In this document: positions 1 to 13,600 of the stretch, in pieces
Numbering within the stretch: position 1 is the first letter of the stretch
Layout of the letters: each line of letters begins with the position of its first letter
DNA from: Monoplex corrugatus
Taxonomy: Eukaryota > Mollusca > Gastropoda > Littorinimorpha > Ranellidae
Direction: 5' to 3'
NCBI GenBank assembly: GCA_030674185.1
Contig: JAPXFY010000023.1
Location: forward strand, 24,936,673 to 25,000,672
DNA length: 64,000 nt
The notes under the pieces: generated by a model
Database searches by the model: none
Seen by the model: the letters and a program-made list of their open reading frames with translations, nothing else
Told to the model about the DNA's origin: nothing
Made by a program: the position numbers and the translations under genes

Positions 1-240
1 AGATATCTGGCGGGCGAGTCAAAATCAAAACCTACTAGTCCGTCGGGCAAGTGACAATCCAGCCCCATGCAGTGACAGTATATTTCGGTTTTTCAAACTT
101 TCCGAACAGACGAGTGATTTCGTCCTCAATGATCATGTTTTGTCGACGTTCGCACAAAAACAAGGTTATTTGGGGCAAGACGACTCTTGCTTCCCATAAA
201 ACCTGTCGGTGAAGGGAGTCAGTGTGATACTTTACAATAT
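1..240. other. Non-coding, unassigned
   Basis: No gene. The stretch ctactagtccgtcgggcaag loosely resembles ccactagcccggctggcgag near 2990, on the other side of LINE copy A, so the LINE may have landed inside an older repeat. Confidence 0.4.
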
Positions 241-2680
241 ATAATAATAATAATATAATAATATACAATATTTTATATAGCGCAAAATCTTGATAAAATC
301 AAATCTAAGCGCTAAAACAGACACACACGCACGCACGTATGCACACACACACACACACGCACATGCACATGCACATGCACACGGCTATAAATGGGGAGAA
401 AGAATAAAAGCAATGGAAAATTATAGAGAGCATATTATATACAATTATATATTACAATGTGATACCTCTCCGAGTGGAGACAGGCTGCAGAGGGGATTGA
501 GTGAGGTCAGGATTTTATGCAGAGGAGAAAAGGTGAGTTTTGAGAGTGGACTTGAAGGAGACAAAAGTAGGTTGCTGACGGACTGAGAGAGGAAGTTTGT
601 TCCAGGAAAGTGGACCAGAAACAGAGAAGGCTCGTGGACCATAGGTATTGAGCTTAGTGCATGGAAAGCGAAAAGTCAGAGGATCGGAGGCAGAGCGGAG
701 GGTACGTGAGGGAACATAGATCTCAAGTAGACTTGACAGGTAATCGGGGGCGGTGTTATTGAGGCTTTTGTAGCACATGGTGTCTAGTTTGTACTGTATG
801 CGCTTTGATACAGGGAGCCAGTGAAGTTGTGCCAGGATAGGAGATATGTCGTCAGGTTTTTTCTTTTTTAGTACAAGGCGTGCAGTATTGTTTTGAATGC
901 GCTGCAGGATGTGAATGGTGGAGGCAGGAAGACCAGACAGGAGTGAATTGCAATAGTCAATGCGAGACATTATGAAGGAGAGAACGAGTTTTGCAGTTGT
1001 TTCGACAGAGAGATACTTCCTGATCAGGCTTATATGATGGAGGTGATAGTAGCAAGATCTGGCAGTTTGAGAAACAGAGTTGTTCATGGAGAGGGTAGAG
1101 TCAATGCAGACACCAAGGTTTTTAGCTGAATCAGAAATTGGGACTGATGTGTTACATAATGGGAGAGAAAGAGGAGGCAGCTGAGAAAGTTTCTGACGGG
1201 TGCCAATGAGGATAGCTTCTGTCTTGTCATCATTAAGCTGAAGTTTGTTGAACGTCATCCAGTTCTTAACGTCCGAGTAACACTCAAGACGCGCTGTATA
1301 TTGTCTGGTGTGTCACTGTCTAGAAGTTGGGTGTCATCAGCATAGAAGTGGTGTTTTATAGAGTGGGAATTGATGATGGTGGACAGGGGGGAGGTGTAAA
1401 GAGTGAAAAGAACAGGGCCAAGGACAGATCCTTGTGGAACACCACAGATCAGGTATGCAGGTTGAGAGTAAGTGCCATTGATGAGAACAGTTTGTTTTCT
1501 GTTTGATAGATATGAAGTGAACCAGGAGAGAGCAATGTCAGAGATGCCAAAAGTATGATGAAGTCTAGAAAGGAGAATACCATGGTCAATGGTATCGAAG
1601 GCTGCAGACAGATCAAGGAGTGTGAGGAGAGAGACTTTGCCAGTATCAGTTGCAAGGAGGAGATTGTTGAGAATGTGTAGCAGGGCAGTTCCAGTGCTAT
1701 GGCACTGGCGGTAGGCTGACTGGAAAGGATTGAGGAGATTGTTGGCAGACAGGTGAGAGTTCAGCTGGTTGAGGACAACTTTTTCGATGAGTTTTGACAA
1801 GAAAGAGAGATTAGAGATAGGCCAGTAATTTTTCAGTTCATTTGGGTCAAAATTGTATTTCTTGAGGAGAGGGTGAACAATAGCAGACTTGAAAGAATCT
1901 GGGACTGTTCCAGTTTGAAGAGAAGTGTTGATGATGTCAGTGATGAATGGGAGGAGAGTAGGGAGACAGTCGGCGTAGAGAGAACCTGGAAGAGGATCCA
2001 GTTCGCAGGTTTTGAACGACATGGATCTGATTGTGTTGAGAATTTCTTCTTCTGAGACTGGGGTAAAAGTAGTAAGAGGTGTGCCAGAGAAGGAAGGGTC
2101 AGGTGGGCATGGTTGACAGGGTGTCCTGTCAAGCCTGTCACGAAGAGTTTGTATTTTGGTGGTGAAATACTTGGAGAATACAGATGGGAGTTCTTCATTT
2201 GTGTGTTTTGTTGGGAGAGGTAAATCTTTTCGTGTGCCAAGGAGATGATTCATGGTTGTAAAGAGTTCTCTTGAAGAAGAGGCATTCAGGATTTTGGTTT
2301 GGAAATAGCTTGTTTTTGCAGATGCAATGAGGGTGGATACTTTTGCTTTAGAGGCTTGGAAAAGTTGCCTATGTACAGTGAGTTTGGATTTGCGCCAGCG
2401 GCGCTCTGCTCTGCGGCGGGCACGTTTTGCACAGGCAATCTCATGAGTGAGCCAGGGGGTAGGGGGGCGGTCAGGTAAAAGACGGGTTGTGGCTGGAGCA
2501 TGAGTGTCCAGAAGATGGTGGAGAGTAGTATAGAATTCATCGGCAAGGTTATGTGACTTTCAGAAAGGAGGCGGGAGGCATCAGATGAAAATGTGGAGAG
2601 GTCAATAGATTTGAGATTGCGTCGAGTCACTGTGCGCGAGGTATGGGAAGGAGGAGAAATGTCAAGAGAACAGTTTACTG
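241..2680 (-). mobile_element. CR1/jockey-like non-LTR retrotransposon, 5'-truncated (copy A)
   Basis: The reverse strand encodes a reverse transcriptase. Visible motifs are LLDLSAAFDTIDHGILL, GVPQGSVLGPVLFTLY and the catalytic YADD at 1344-1333, followed by the C-terminal [20 protein letters not shown]. The frame breaks near 1260-1290 and near 2565, so it is dead. The endonuclease domain is missing. The 3' end carries a CA-rich stretch and an (ATT)n-like tail around 241-280. Copy C in intron 3 is the same family. Confidence 0.9.
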
Positions 2681-3160
2681 ACTATATAAATTATAATGTT
2701 TACCGATCAACGATCGTTCGCCGGTGACAGTTTTGGTCAAACGGTTGAAGCTTCTAATGAAACACGGAAACCAGGGAATATAATACAACATACATCATTA
2801 GATTTCCCTTTATAATATTAGGCCCCCACCCGATGTCAAGTCTCCAGAAGAAAGTTTGACCACTTCTGTTGTTACAATGGCTTATTCTGTTGAATGTTTT
2901 TGGTCTTCAGTATTAATTTAAAATAATTTGACTGTTTTTAGGGGCAACATGTTGGACTAGTGAAAATATCTGCAGGCTAGTAATCTTAAAATCCACTAGC
3001 CCGGCTGGCGAGTAGAAAATTTTAATCATCTCCAGGCCTGTATTCATACATGCATACATGTACAAGGATCTCTATAGTATATGTGCACCCTCGACACCCA
3101 CCTTCCTTCTACATGTGCAGACATACACGCACACACACATGCTACATAGCCCATCTTCTC

Positions 3161-3183
3161 TATGTCTCTCTCTCTCTCTCTGT

Positions 3184-3229
<46 letters not shown>
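3161..3229 (+). repeat. (TC)n microsatellite
   Basis: Dinucleotide run with one interruption (tgtgc). It is followed by a short (actc)n stretch. Confidence 0.95.
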
Positions 3230-3230
<1 letters not shown>

Positions 3231-3825
3231 ACACTCACTCACTCACGCACTTACACAGTTACACACTCGACTTTTATACCCAATAAGCATTTTGATAAGT
3301 GATCATAAAATATGCTGAAAAAACTAAGACTAAGAGCACTTCCTGTAAGTTGCTTAACTGTGTACTTAACATCCCGGTGTCTTAGTTCAGTCTCTTCCTG
3401 TGGTGCTGTTGTACATTTCCCAATACAACCACTGATAACAATATAGAATAATTGACAATCTGTGAGTTTCTGTTAAATAGTACTTTCAATTTCATTTGGT
3501 CTTGAACATTTCATTGCACTGTTGATTTACATATATATGATAAGGTTGGTGAATTTCAGTTGTAAATGACAGTGACACTGACAGTGAACATGTTTGTGCT
3601 GACTTGTCATTTCATCATTTTTGTTGTTGTTGTTTTGAAAGGGGGAGGGGTATTTTTTAATTGATCCGTCTAAACACCTGACAGTGTGACACATTATAGG
3701 AACATGCGGTCTCTCATTCCCACACCTACCACGCATTATTTAAGTTAATCCTTTAATCATGGGATTTTTTTTTTTAAATTAAACAGTGGACTCAGAATCT
3801 GATATTTTTTGTTCAGTTTCTCCTT

Positions 3826-4055
3826 TCAGCCTGCAATATGAAAACTGGCCTGTTCACTGCCCATCTTAATGTTTCCATCATTTACTGATTTAGGTAGTGC
3901 CAACTTAGTGTTTCAACTTTCATAGTCCCTTCTTCCTCATTCACCATTTCATTTTTGCCAGCACATATGATAAGGTTTTACACAGGCCCAAGGAGTGTGC
4001 TAGATAATTGTTGGCAGATCTATATATGAGTGGAGTTATGGAAGTGTCCAAGTAC
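3826..4055 (+). mobile_element. SINE family S1 copy
   Basis: Shares the blocks gaaaactggcctgttcactg, cccatcttaatg and gataattgttggcagat with five other copies in the window. The tRNA-like head is absent or eroded. Confidence 0.7.
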
Positions 4056-4384
4056 AGTGGACCTCTCTTGAACAGACTCCTAGTCCTAACAAACTTCAAC
4101 AGGTCTGGAGTTTTATGGGACACTTCACCTCCCCATTTTATTTAACTTAACATGTGATATTTATTGTAGTTTGTCTTTTCTGGAGTAAAGAGAAGGTTTT
4201 AGGAACTGCTGTCTAATCACGTTCTGCTAGTGTAGAAATGAGTTTTCAAAGATTGGAGTAATGAATGAATTGTTAAGTTTCCATGTCACTTCAGTTTTTA
4301 TTTTGTGATTGTCATGATCTCATGATGATCAGAAAATATTTGATTGGTACAGAAGTTTAGGAGTTAGTCCATTCGTAAGTCATC

Positions 4385-4580
4385 TTTTAGAATTGGAAGG
4401 TTTGGGTATGAACCTGCTTTAGTACCACCTGATACACAGTGATAGGTAAAGGGTGGAGATTTCATGATTTCCTAGATCAGCATGTGTGCATATTTTCGTG
4501 ACTGAACTCCTTGTATGGCTATACACACAGAACATCAAGTAGGCACAAAATCCTGAATGTCTGAACTACGACTGAAGCCA
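4385..4580 (+). mobile_element. SINE family S3 fragment
   Basis: Shares taccacctgatacacagtga, taaagggtggagattt and a downstream tatacacacagaacatc region with the copy at 36.3-36.95 kb. I recognise this as a repeat common in snails; that is from general knowledge, not a search. Confidence 0.6.
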
Positions 4581-4683
4581 TGTTTTGTCATCATGGCCAG
4601 TGGAAAAAGATATATGCCCAGTATGCATGCACACACTCAAAAACAGGGTAGGACTGCTAGTTAATGGGTGGACAACCAGTCAC

Positions 4684-5115
4684 CATGGTGCAGTGTTTAG
4701 GGCAACATACTGCCAACCAGAATGTTGTAGGTTCAGGTCTGATCATTCCTGTCAGAATCATTGCAGACTTCTGGGACCAGCTGGCTGCTACCCTGAGTTG
4801 ACTGTGCTGTGGGAAGACTGGGGTCAAACAGTTAAGTCTCATCCACTTCACAGTTTATGCATTATTGAAGGTGTTGCTTAAATCTCCTGACCAACACCAC
4901 AGGTGTCTGTATCAGTACTATCACTGAGGACTAGTTGATGCCAGTGCCAGGATGTATTGTGATAGTAAACATGGAGCACAGCCCGGTCATGCAGTCACCA
5001 TCTTAGAACTCCATAGCATCATGAATATCATTCCCATTGTCATCATCATCAGAGATTGTAAAATTTTCCAGCTTCTGTGGTCATTATAAAAACAAAATGT
5101 GCCATATGAAATGGG
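4684..5115 (+). mobile_element. SINE family S2 copy with tRNA-like head
   Basis: The head tggtgcagtgtttagggcaa and B-box-like ggttcaggtc suggest a tRNA origin. The body shares ccaggatgtattgtgatagt and catgcagtcaccatc with other copies. It ends near a CAT-rich run and attgtaaaattttcc. Confidence 0.7.
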
Positions 5116-5159
5116 ACTGAAAAATGAAACAAAAAACAAAAAGCAACAACAACAACAAA

Positions 5160-5245
5160 ACTCAGACCTACATGGTGGGGTTGAAAATGGCAATTGAGCG
5201 CAGGTGGGAGTTACAACCCACAAGATGGGGGTTGGGGGAGGGGGG
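5160..5245 (+). mobile_element. SINE family S3 3' fragment
   Basis: cctacatggtggggttgaaa and gtgggagttacaaccca resemble the 3' portion of the S3 family. Short, so tentative. Confidence 0.4.
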
Positions 5246-6835
5246 GGGGGCAGGAATTAGAAAATGTGAATCCCCAGTAGAAATCTACCTGTTCACATGC
5301 AGTATGTATCATTACTGCTCAGTGACTGTGACTTGTTATGGTGGTCTGTTCATTGTACTGATTATGAGACATGCAGAAAGAAGGGGAAGATTTCTAGCTC
5401 CACTTGCAAGAGCGAAGCTTTCATCAAGCACTATTGAAAACTGTGTCAGCTACTTTGCCATGCTAGTGACATTATACCAGCAGCAGTGTGTGTGTGTGTG
5501 TGTGTGTGTTTCTTTTTGGATATATTTTAATGACTGAAACAGAAAACTGATTGATAAATGTGACAGTGATGATGTACGAAAAAGCGCTGAATAACATCTA
5601 AATTCCACCAGCAAGGTAACAAACAGTCAGCTCTGTATAACTGTAAAATCACTGATTTTTCTTACTTGTACTTGTAGCTACTACAAATTACTGCTGTAAC
5701 AAACACGTGTCGTGCTGCCCTTGGATTTTGATGTAGCAGACTCCATTGTATGTGTTGTGTTAGTCCAGTGTATTTTAATTTCGAAATGGGGATAAGTAAA
5801 GCAGATCTTTGTTGAATTAAATTTTATATTTTATGTTCAGGATGGTATATTTTCTTTTTTTTTTTTTTTAATGTAAATATATATATATAAGATTTATGAA
5901 GAGAACACTGAGTGTGTGTTTGTGTAGTTGAAAGAGAGCAGTATTTTACATTGTACATTTATTTTGAGTGTGAGTGCGTTTGATGTCTATGTGTGTGTGG
6001 GTGTACGTGTGTACATATGTTCAGTGTTGTGTTTATGAGGGTGTGTGTATACACATGCAAGTAAGCATTGAAGCTTGTGTATATATGAATGTGTCGGTGT
6101 GTATTTTATACTTACATACATGTACACACATGTGCATACAGCAGAGTAAGTGTGATATGTAGGAATAGATGAGAGACGGGGGTGTCGGGAGTAGGGAAGG
6201 CAGGGGAGAGGCATACAATGACAGAGTGTACCGAGGAGTGTCAACTAGCAGTGTCAGCTGGCAACATCACAGCGTCAGCCACACCTGTGACAGTCATGAC
6301 AGAAACGTGCGACATATTCACATTGTTCATCATCATATGAGAACAGCTTGAGCCATGCAGGCTTGTCTGTCTGTTTAAATTACTGTTGGCACACACAGAT
6401 CATCAGTGATTGATCATATTCACCTATTACATCCTGGGGGAACAAAGGCTGTTTGGGGCCCATTCCTTTCCCCCTACCTTTTTTTTTTCCTGCCCTCCTC
6501 CTAGTCTGCCTTCCGCTTCCCTGTTGTCTCATAAATAACCTGTGGTATTGCCTTTGTCTGGATACTTCTCCTCTCCTGTCCCAGGGTGCCAACATTGGGT
6601 TTCCGAGCTTGGCATGGAAATGCTGTCATCAGTGTGATTCTGAATGCGTCCTTTTTTAACATATCTTTCGTTGTGAATTATGGATATAAATTTAGTTAAA
6701 GGAGTTGAGAAATTGTTTGGACTCTTTGACATGTAAGTGAAATTCTGTCAGTGTGACCATGCTAGTTTGATGTTCATATGATGCGTTCTTTTTTTTTTTT
6801 TTTTTTTTTGTTAACACAAAATGGCAGACTCTTTT
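5245..6835. other. Upstream non-coding stretch
   Basis: AT-rich, with a TG run at 5487-5510, T-runs, and a TG/CA-rich patch at 5910-6140. I see no gene, CpG island or promoter element. Confidence 0.6.
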
Positions 6836-6837
6836 GA

Positions 6838-7145
6838 CTGAGCCATGGACTCAGGATGTCGTGTTTCAAGTTCATTCTTAGCACGTAACATGTAAGTTGA
6901 CTTCTTCACTGCCCATCTGAATGCTCCTGTGATTCTTCTGCTGGTTCATTGCTTCATAAATCTCCCCCTCCTCCCTACGCCCACTCACCATTTCAAGACC
7001 TTGCCTGCACAGATTTTTTGTGTATGTGTGGGTTTTTTTTTTCTTAGGATCAAGGCATTTGCCAGATAATTGCTGGCAAATTTGGTTGGAGTGCATATAT
7101 ATGGAATTGTCTGAGTGCGATGATTTCCTCAGGAACACACGCCAG
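6838..7145 (+). mobile_element. SINE family S1 copy
   Basis: Contains ttcactgcccatctgaatgc, then agataattgctggcaa, and the 3' block atatggaattgtctgagtg. It ends about 390 bp before the start codon of the V-ATPase gene. Confidence 0.7.
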
Positions 7146-7449
7146 ATATTGATAGCTTTGATTTACCATTTCTCTCACAGCGAAATTGTACATCACTGCA
7201 TGTGTTCTGCTGCTGTTCCTGCATAATTCTATGCAGCTCAGTTTAATCATCAAAAGGCTGATTTCAATGCCTTTGTGACATTACACACAACTATCATTTG
7301 ATCTACATAAGATTGCAAGGCTTGAAGCTTTCGAATAATGCTGCTGTGTATAATTTCTGTTAGTAAAAAACAAAACAAAAGGCCTATTATTCATGTTGGT
7401 GTCATGTTTTAATGTATCCATTGTCTGTATACAGATTGTTGACAAGCAG

Positions 7450-7531
7450 GAACATCTCGAGTTTGTAAAGAGCAAGCCGTGTGGAGAGCATTATAGCAGA
7501 GTTGGACTAGAGGAGTGGAAGAGCGGACAAG
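7450..7531 (+). other. Possible 5'UTR part of exon 1
   Basis: The ATG at 7532 is the first in frame and opens the conserved [10 protein letters not shown] start of the family. An AG at 7448-7449 (acaagcag) could be a 3' splice site for a separate upstream non-coding exon. No CpG-rich promoter or TATA box is visible just upstream, which would fit a promoter lying further 5'. This is inference only. Confidence 0.3.
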
Positions 7532-7648
7532 ATGGAGAGTTTACTGCGTAGTGAGGAGATGACCCTGTGTCAGATGTTCCTGCAGTCGGAAGCTGCCTAC
7601 ACCTGTGTCTCAGAGCTGGGGGAATTGGGACTGGTGCAGTTCAGAGAT
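7532..7648 (+). CDS. ATP6V0A1: V-ATPase a subunit exon 1 (residues 1-39)
   Basis: Thirty-nine codons from the ATG, ending in phase 0 before GTGAGT. It reads [16 protein letters not shown] and then [20 protein letters not shown]. This is the conserved N-terminal start of subunit a, the foot of the cytosolic domain nearest the membrane. Confidence 0.96.
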
Positions 7649-10600
7649 GTGAGTCTCTTAGTGAAAGCTTCAACAATTATTTTATTTCATTGATTGGTTG
7701 GTTGGTTGGTTGTTACTTTTATTTTCATATTCATTTATTTAACTTACGTGATATCCGTTCAATATTTTGATGTTGCTTTTGATGGTCAAAAAAACGATCT
7801 GTATGTTTATCTTGTGTCTTTCTTTCTTTCTTTTTTCCTTTTTTTTTTCTTTTTTTTTCGTTTTTCTTTTTTTCTTTCTTTTTTTTCTTTTTTCTTTTTT
7901 CTTTCTTTCTTTCTTTCTTTCTTTCTTGTTTCTTTCTTTCTTTCTTTCTTTACTTATGTATGTGTATGTATGTATTTGTTTGAGAGAGAAATTATGAAAA
8001 ATCTTCATATAAGCTAGATTTCTCATCATTTTAATTTCATAATTATGTGCTTCTGCAACATGCTGAATTCCAGTTGTTTTCTTTAATTGTCTATTTATAA
8101 AGTAGTTATCAGAACAGAAAACAGGTAGTCACTATACAGTCAATACTGTTCTTATGTAATCATTTCTCGTTTGTACTGCATACACATGCTGATACATGCA
8201 CATGCATAGATATGTATACAATAATACATACACTGTGTCTTCTCAGTCTTTTGTTATACTTACAGTTACACACTGTCTTGTTTTTATAGTACATACACTG
8301 TGACCCATACAATAATGTATACACTGTGTCTTGTCAGTCTTGTTATACTTACACACTGTCTTGTTTTTATAGTACATACACTGTGACCCATACAATAATA
8401 CATACACTGTCTCTTCTCAGTCTTTTGTTATACTTACACACTGTCTTGTTTTTATAGTGCATATACTGTGACCCATACAATAATACATACACTGTGTCAT
8501 CTCAGTCTTTCGTTATACTTACACACTGTCTTGTTTTTATAGGACATACGCTGTGACCCACGCGCAGAATTACAGAAATGCTTTGCATCACTTTGCTGAT
8601 AATGATACCATCCTCATTTTTGTTTTGATCAAGTTTTTATTTGTGGTTGAGAAGAATAATGCAGAAAAAAAGTTGAGATTGGTGGGGGGTGGGGGTGGGG
8701 GTGGATCTTTCTTTTTTAAAGTTAACTTTATGTTGGTGTAGTTCTAGTGTTTTCTTACCTTGAGTGAGTGTTTATTCAGTAATGGTTTTATAAGCATCTT
8801 ACAATCATGTTACATCTGCAGTGTGCATTGTAACTGTTAAGCAAATAGTAATGAATTTTGTTGACAGCATAAATAGTTTCATCATCCTTACGGTAACCTG
8901 TGGTCATACTTTCATCACCCTTATGGTAACTTATGGTCAGAATAACAGTTATGCTGTTACAGTTTTACAAAAAATACTTGTAACACTAACTACATGAAAA
9001 TGTTTATTGCTGTAATTAAAGGGGACAATTTTTTTTTAGAAGGAATTTTGTTCCACTAAATTTGTAAATGAATAAATAAGTAATTCAGATATGGCTCCAT
9101 TGGATTTGGAACAAGTTCTTCACATTTCTTGCAGGCATTTTTGTTGTGTGTAGTGAAGAAATTTGGTAAAAAGAAATTGAAGGAATTATGTAGATATAAA
9201 TGCTGTCGGTATTTAAGTCAGCATGAGTATAATGAAGGTTTCATGTTTAAAATAGTATGAGTGAAATGAAGGTTTCGTGTTTGAAGTAGTGATTTTGTCA
9301 TTTTATTAAATTCTTCTGTGAATTGGCAAAGAGTTATGCTCATGACCTCTGTTTACTTTCTTTCAGTTAAATCCAGACGTGAACGCCTTTCAACGCAAAT
9401 TTGTCAATGAAATCCGACGCTGTGAAGAAATGGAGAGGAAACTACGTAAGTTGCTTTCATTTTCTTAAAAAAAAGTGCATATTTTTTGTACAAGGTGAGA
9501 ATAGTATGATGTTTATTGAAACCTGTGAGAAGAGAAGAGAAATATTTGGACAACATTCAAACTGGGAAACAGGAAGGCGGTTTGATAGTATAGTATTACA
9601 ATCCCTAAGGATTATCCTTTTGGCTCAGTTGGTTAAAATGCCATACTGAAAACTCGGGGATCTTAGGTTCAAACCACAGGCAGGCCAAAGTTTCAGCAGG
9701 CTGGTTGGCTCTTGGTTCAACCATGGACTGGAAATGTGATGTCCTGTGTTCCATCCCCTCCTGCAGTATGAAAACTACCCTGTTCACTGCCCAGCTTAAT
9801 GCTCCAGTCATTTTTGTGGCATCAACTTCTGTTTTGTTGGTTCCTTTCTCTCCCGGGCCCCTCTCTGTTTGGGATCTTGCCAGCATATAGTTTTTTTTTA
9901 TATCCTTAACCCTTTGACTTTCGCACACTAGCCACAAACTGCAAAAACTTAATCCTTTGGTGCCCTCACCCTATCCACCAGCTTCCTACAGGAAGCTGGT
10001 GGATAGGGTGAGGGAGTCAAAGGGTTAAGTTTTTGCTTTGCTAGCATGGTTGACCATGCAGGATGCTGGTGGACAGGTTACGGGAATCAAAGGGGTTAAA
10101 CTCCACCAAAACAACATATCAGCAGTGCATTCTCCTCTGGTGGGTGGCTTCATGGTGCAGGATGCTGGTGGACAGGGTGTGGAAGTCAAAGGGTTGAAGA
10201 GTCTGCAAGATAAGTACTCTCAGATTTAGATGGAGTGCTTATGAAATTATCAAAGTGTGATGAAGGTCTTTGGAACAAACTTTGAACTCCCGAAGAGTAG
10301 CTCTCCACTAGCATCAAAATTGGAATTTTCAGTGCAGAACTCTGAATTGTAATACAGGGAACCAAAACCTAAAGAGATCTTAGTATAATCGGTGCCTCAT
10401 TGAAAATCATGTGTATTGGTGCAATGCAAAAATAAGGTACATTGCTATAGTTGTGTGGAAAAACACAAGGAAGGGGACCCAAGTGTCAAATGCCCTCCCC
10501 CCTTACAAAGTCAGCCAGTTCATGTACATTAGAACAACTAAAAAAATGGTCTGGATCAACAATTATGCACAGATCGTCTCAGATTTCCAGACCCAAGTAC

Positions 10601-13600
10601 AACAAGGAAAGAGATTACAGAATGTAGAATGAGCAGAAGTTGTGCAAGTCCAGTCAAGAGTGAACATGAAATGAGGAAGGAAGAAAAATAGGAAATAAAT
10701 CTTGAACTTAAAAGATAAAAAGTCACAAATGTCATAGTAGGTATTCCAAAGTGCTCTTCGCGGGCGGTGAAAAGTACGGCAAAGTGCGGTTTTTCGCTGG
10801 TTTTCAACTTGCTCGTTCTCAACAAAATGCAGTGTCAGAAATAAAAAACAGATCATGTTGATCTGTGATCCTTTAAGCTTTGTTTAAAGTCAAAATAAAT
10901 CAATAAGTGTAACATTTAGCGTTTGAAATATGCTTTTGATGATGGGTACTAAATGGCTTCAATGCGGAAATCAAAATCAACAACAAAATAATTGAACCAG
11001 TCACCAACTTCAAATATCTGGGGTCCATAGTTACAGATGAAGGTTCAAGAAAAGAAGTCCTTGCAAGAATAGCGCAAGCAACATCAGCACTGACGAAGCT
11101 GAAGAACATATGGAGGCAAAAAGACATCACCAGCAAACACAAGATCAGATTGATGCGGACACTCGTGATCTCCACATTCATGTATGCCTGCGAGTCATGG
11201 ACTCTCACAGCTGACCTCCAGAGGAAAATCCAAGCCTTCGAGATGAGATGCTGCCGAAAGATCTTTGGCATCTCCTACAAAGACCACATAACAAATGAGG
11301 AAGTCCGGAACCGTGTCCACGTAGCCATAGGACGTCACAATGACCTCCTTACCATCGTTAAGAAACGGAAGCTGAAGTGGTACGGCCACATAACAAGAAC
11401 CCATGGCCTGGCAAAGACCATCATGCAGGGCACCGTACCAGGACAGCGGAGACGAGGCAGACAGAAGAAAAGATGGGAAGATAACATCAAAGAATGGACC
11501 AGCCTCCCCCTCACTACCACCCTGAGGAAAGCGGAAGACCGAAAGGCATGGAGGGAGGTTGTCAAGTCGTCTGTGGTGCCCCTACAGCCACCTACCGGCT
11601 ACGGGACCTGACCTGACCTGACCTGACTAAATTGCGATTTTGCTGCTGCTGGAACGACGAAATCGGAACGTGGTTTTGACCCCTACCTTGAAAACTCGCC
11701 TCAAGGAGATTCGCTGGGTCAGATATCAACAAACCATTTACACAGTCAAAAAGACGACTAAATTTGCTTTCATCCCATGTAAAAAGTGAACTGATAGGCT
11801 TCCATTTAGTCGGTCGTTTCGTGCGTTAAAAACTTCCGTCGATGATTTCACGACCTTACTCAAAACCAATCTCGCCATATTTTCCACTGTGCAAAAGGTC
11901 AAGGTTTCAACTTTCAACTTCTGCTATTTGCATACGGATTCAACCACTGGCTATTTTCCTCGAGGACTGAGAACAACGCGACCTATTTTCGCTTTCTCTT
12001 AGCGTCTGATGCGCAATGGCGGACACGAGCGAAGCCGTTCGGGCGAGCGCATGGACTTTGAAGTTTACGTCGACCGCTTCAGCCACGACGAATCAAGCGA
12101 TCCAGCTTATCTGGAAGGTAAGTGAAATATCTTGCAGTTTGTTTACTATTACTTTTCGACATTTTGTTTCCTGATTTTAGAATATAATTGTTTGGAAAGC
12201 GCACAACTGCAGCACCCACAGTATCATGAATATGTTAGAAGGTAGGGGTAGGTGACGATTTGGGGTGCGGTAATTTTACAGAGAGTGAGATCAGGCATAT
12301 GATTAAAGGAAAATGTTTACAAAAGATTTTTTTAATAATCCATGCCTTTATTATATTTATTTATAATGATGTTAATGAGAGATTAGCGATTTATTGTGGT
12401 CATGTGACCAACGCTTTGATCGATCGATAGTCGAATCGGCCGAGTGCCCTCCCTTGGCTTCTTGTTGACTTCACTCGATCTGGTTCAGTGTCGTTCAGTA
12501 ATTTCACAATGTTACACCTTTTTCTTTTCTGCCTTTGTGTAAACTTCCTGAATGGTACCATTGAAACAAATCTGCATGTTTATCAATCCTATTATTTTTA
12601 GGCCCAATATTATTATCACCTAGTTCAACAGCTTTAAAAGTTTATTATTATTATTAATATTGTTATCATTATATTTTTGTTATTGTTATTATTTTACTAT
12701 CATTATTCATTATTATTTATCATTATTATTATTATCATTATTTCATTATTAGTTTACTATCATTCATTACTATTTATTATCATTACTATTATTGTCATCA
12801 AAAATAATATTTAAACAAAATAAAGTAGGCCTACCAGGTTAATGGGTTGGACACTATGAACCTTCCTAACTAGGCCTATAGTGTTTATGAGATAAATTTT
12901 GTTGTGCTGATTTGAGTAGGCCTAAATGTATGGGACATTTTACTTTGCCCACTGCTTTGTGAGTTAAGGTAAGGTATTATATCAAAGCTGACAATAATAC
13001 TGGTAGGCTTCTTACAGCTCTACACCAATCTCTCTCTCTCTCTCTCTCTTGATCCTTTCTCTCTTTGACAGGCAGGGAAGTTAATTGAGCAGGGGTACAA
13101 AAGTCCTTGTGTTCCTGCATGTTTTATGTTCTTGTTTTTTGGATTTGTTTTTGTTTTGGTCAGTATTTGCCTCTTGCTCTGTATGTATAGGCCTGTTTGT
13201 CCCTACAAATGGAATTTTCACATTACGCTACAGGATAGAACAGATAGATGTACTAATACTTTCCCTCTACACTATTTTTCTCACAGATGATCTCTTCATG
13301 AGGATGAAGGAGCGATTTCTTAAGACTGGCAGAGGGCGGAGACCTAGTCTTTTGGACAACTTTGACAGCAATGATGATGAACTGCGTCTTAACATGTTTT
13401 TTAATTTCCTGTCACTTGTGAAGGGGAATCACTGATCATAGACACTGACAAGTATTTTTTTACATTTCATTACAACATGTTTTTTGTAAAAAGAGATGAT
13501 TTCTATCTTTTGTGCTTCCAGTTTAAGTTGAAGGCCAGGACAGTTATCTACTGTGATTAAGCAACAGTGAAAGGTCAAGACAATGATGTGGAAGCTTTTG

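Noticed and set aside
9621..9680. Functional tRNA gene
   Set aside because: A- and B-box-like sequences are present but no cloverleaf can be drawn and the segment continues into a shared SINE body.
13085..13286. Upstream part of the ORF at 13085-13435 as coding sequence
   Set aside because: Hydrophobic, low-complexity reading of T-rich intron up to a good acceptor at 13286; only the part after the acceptor is plausible.
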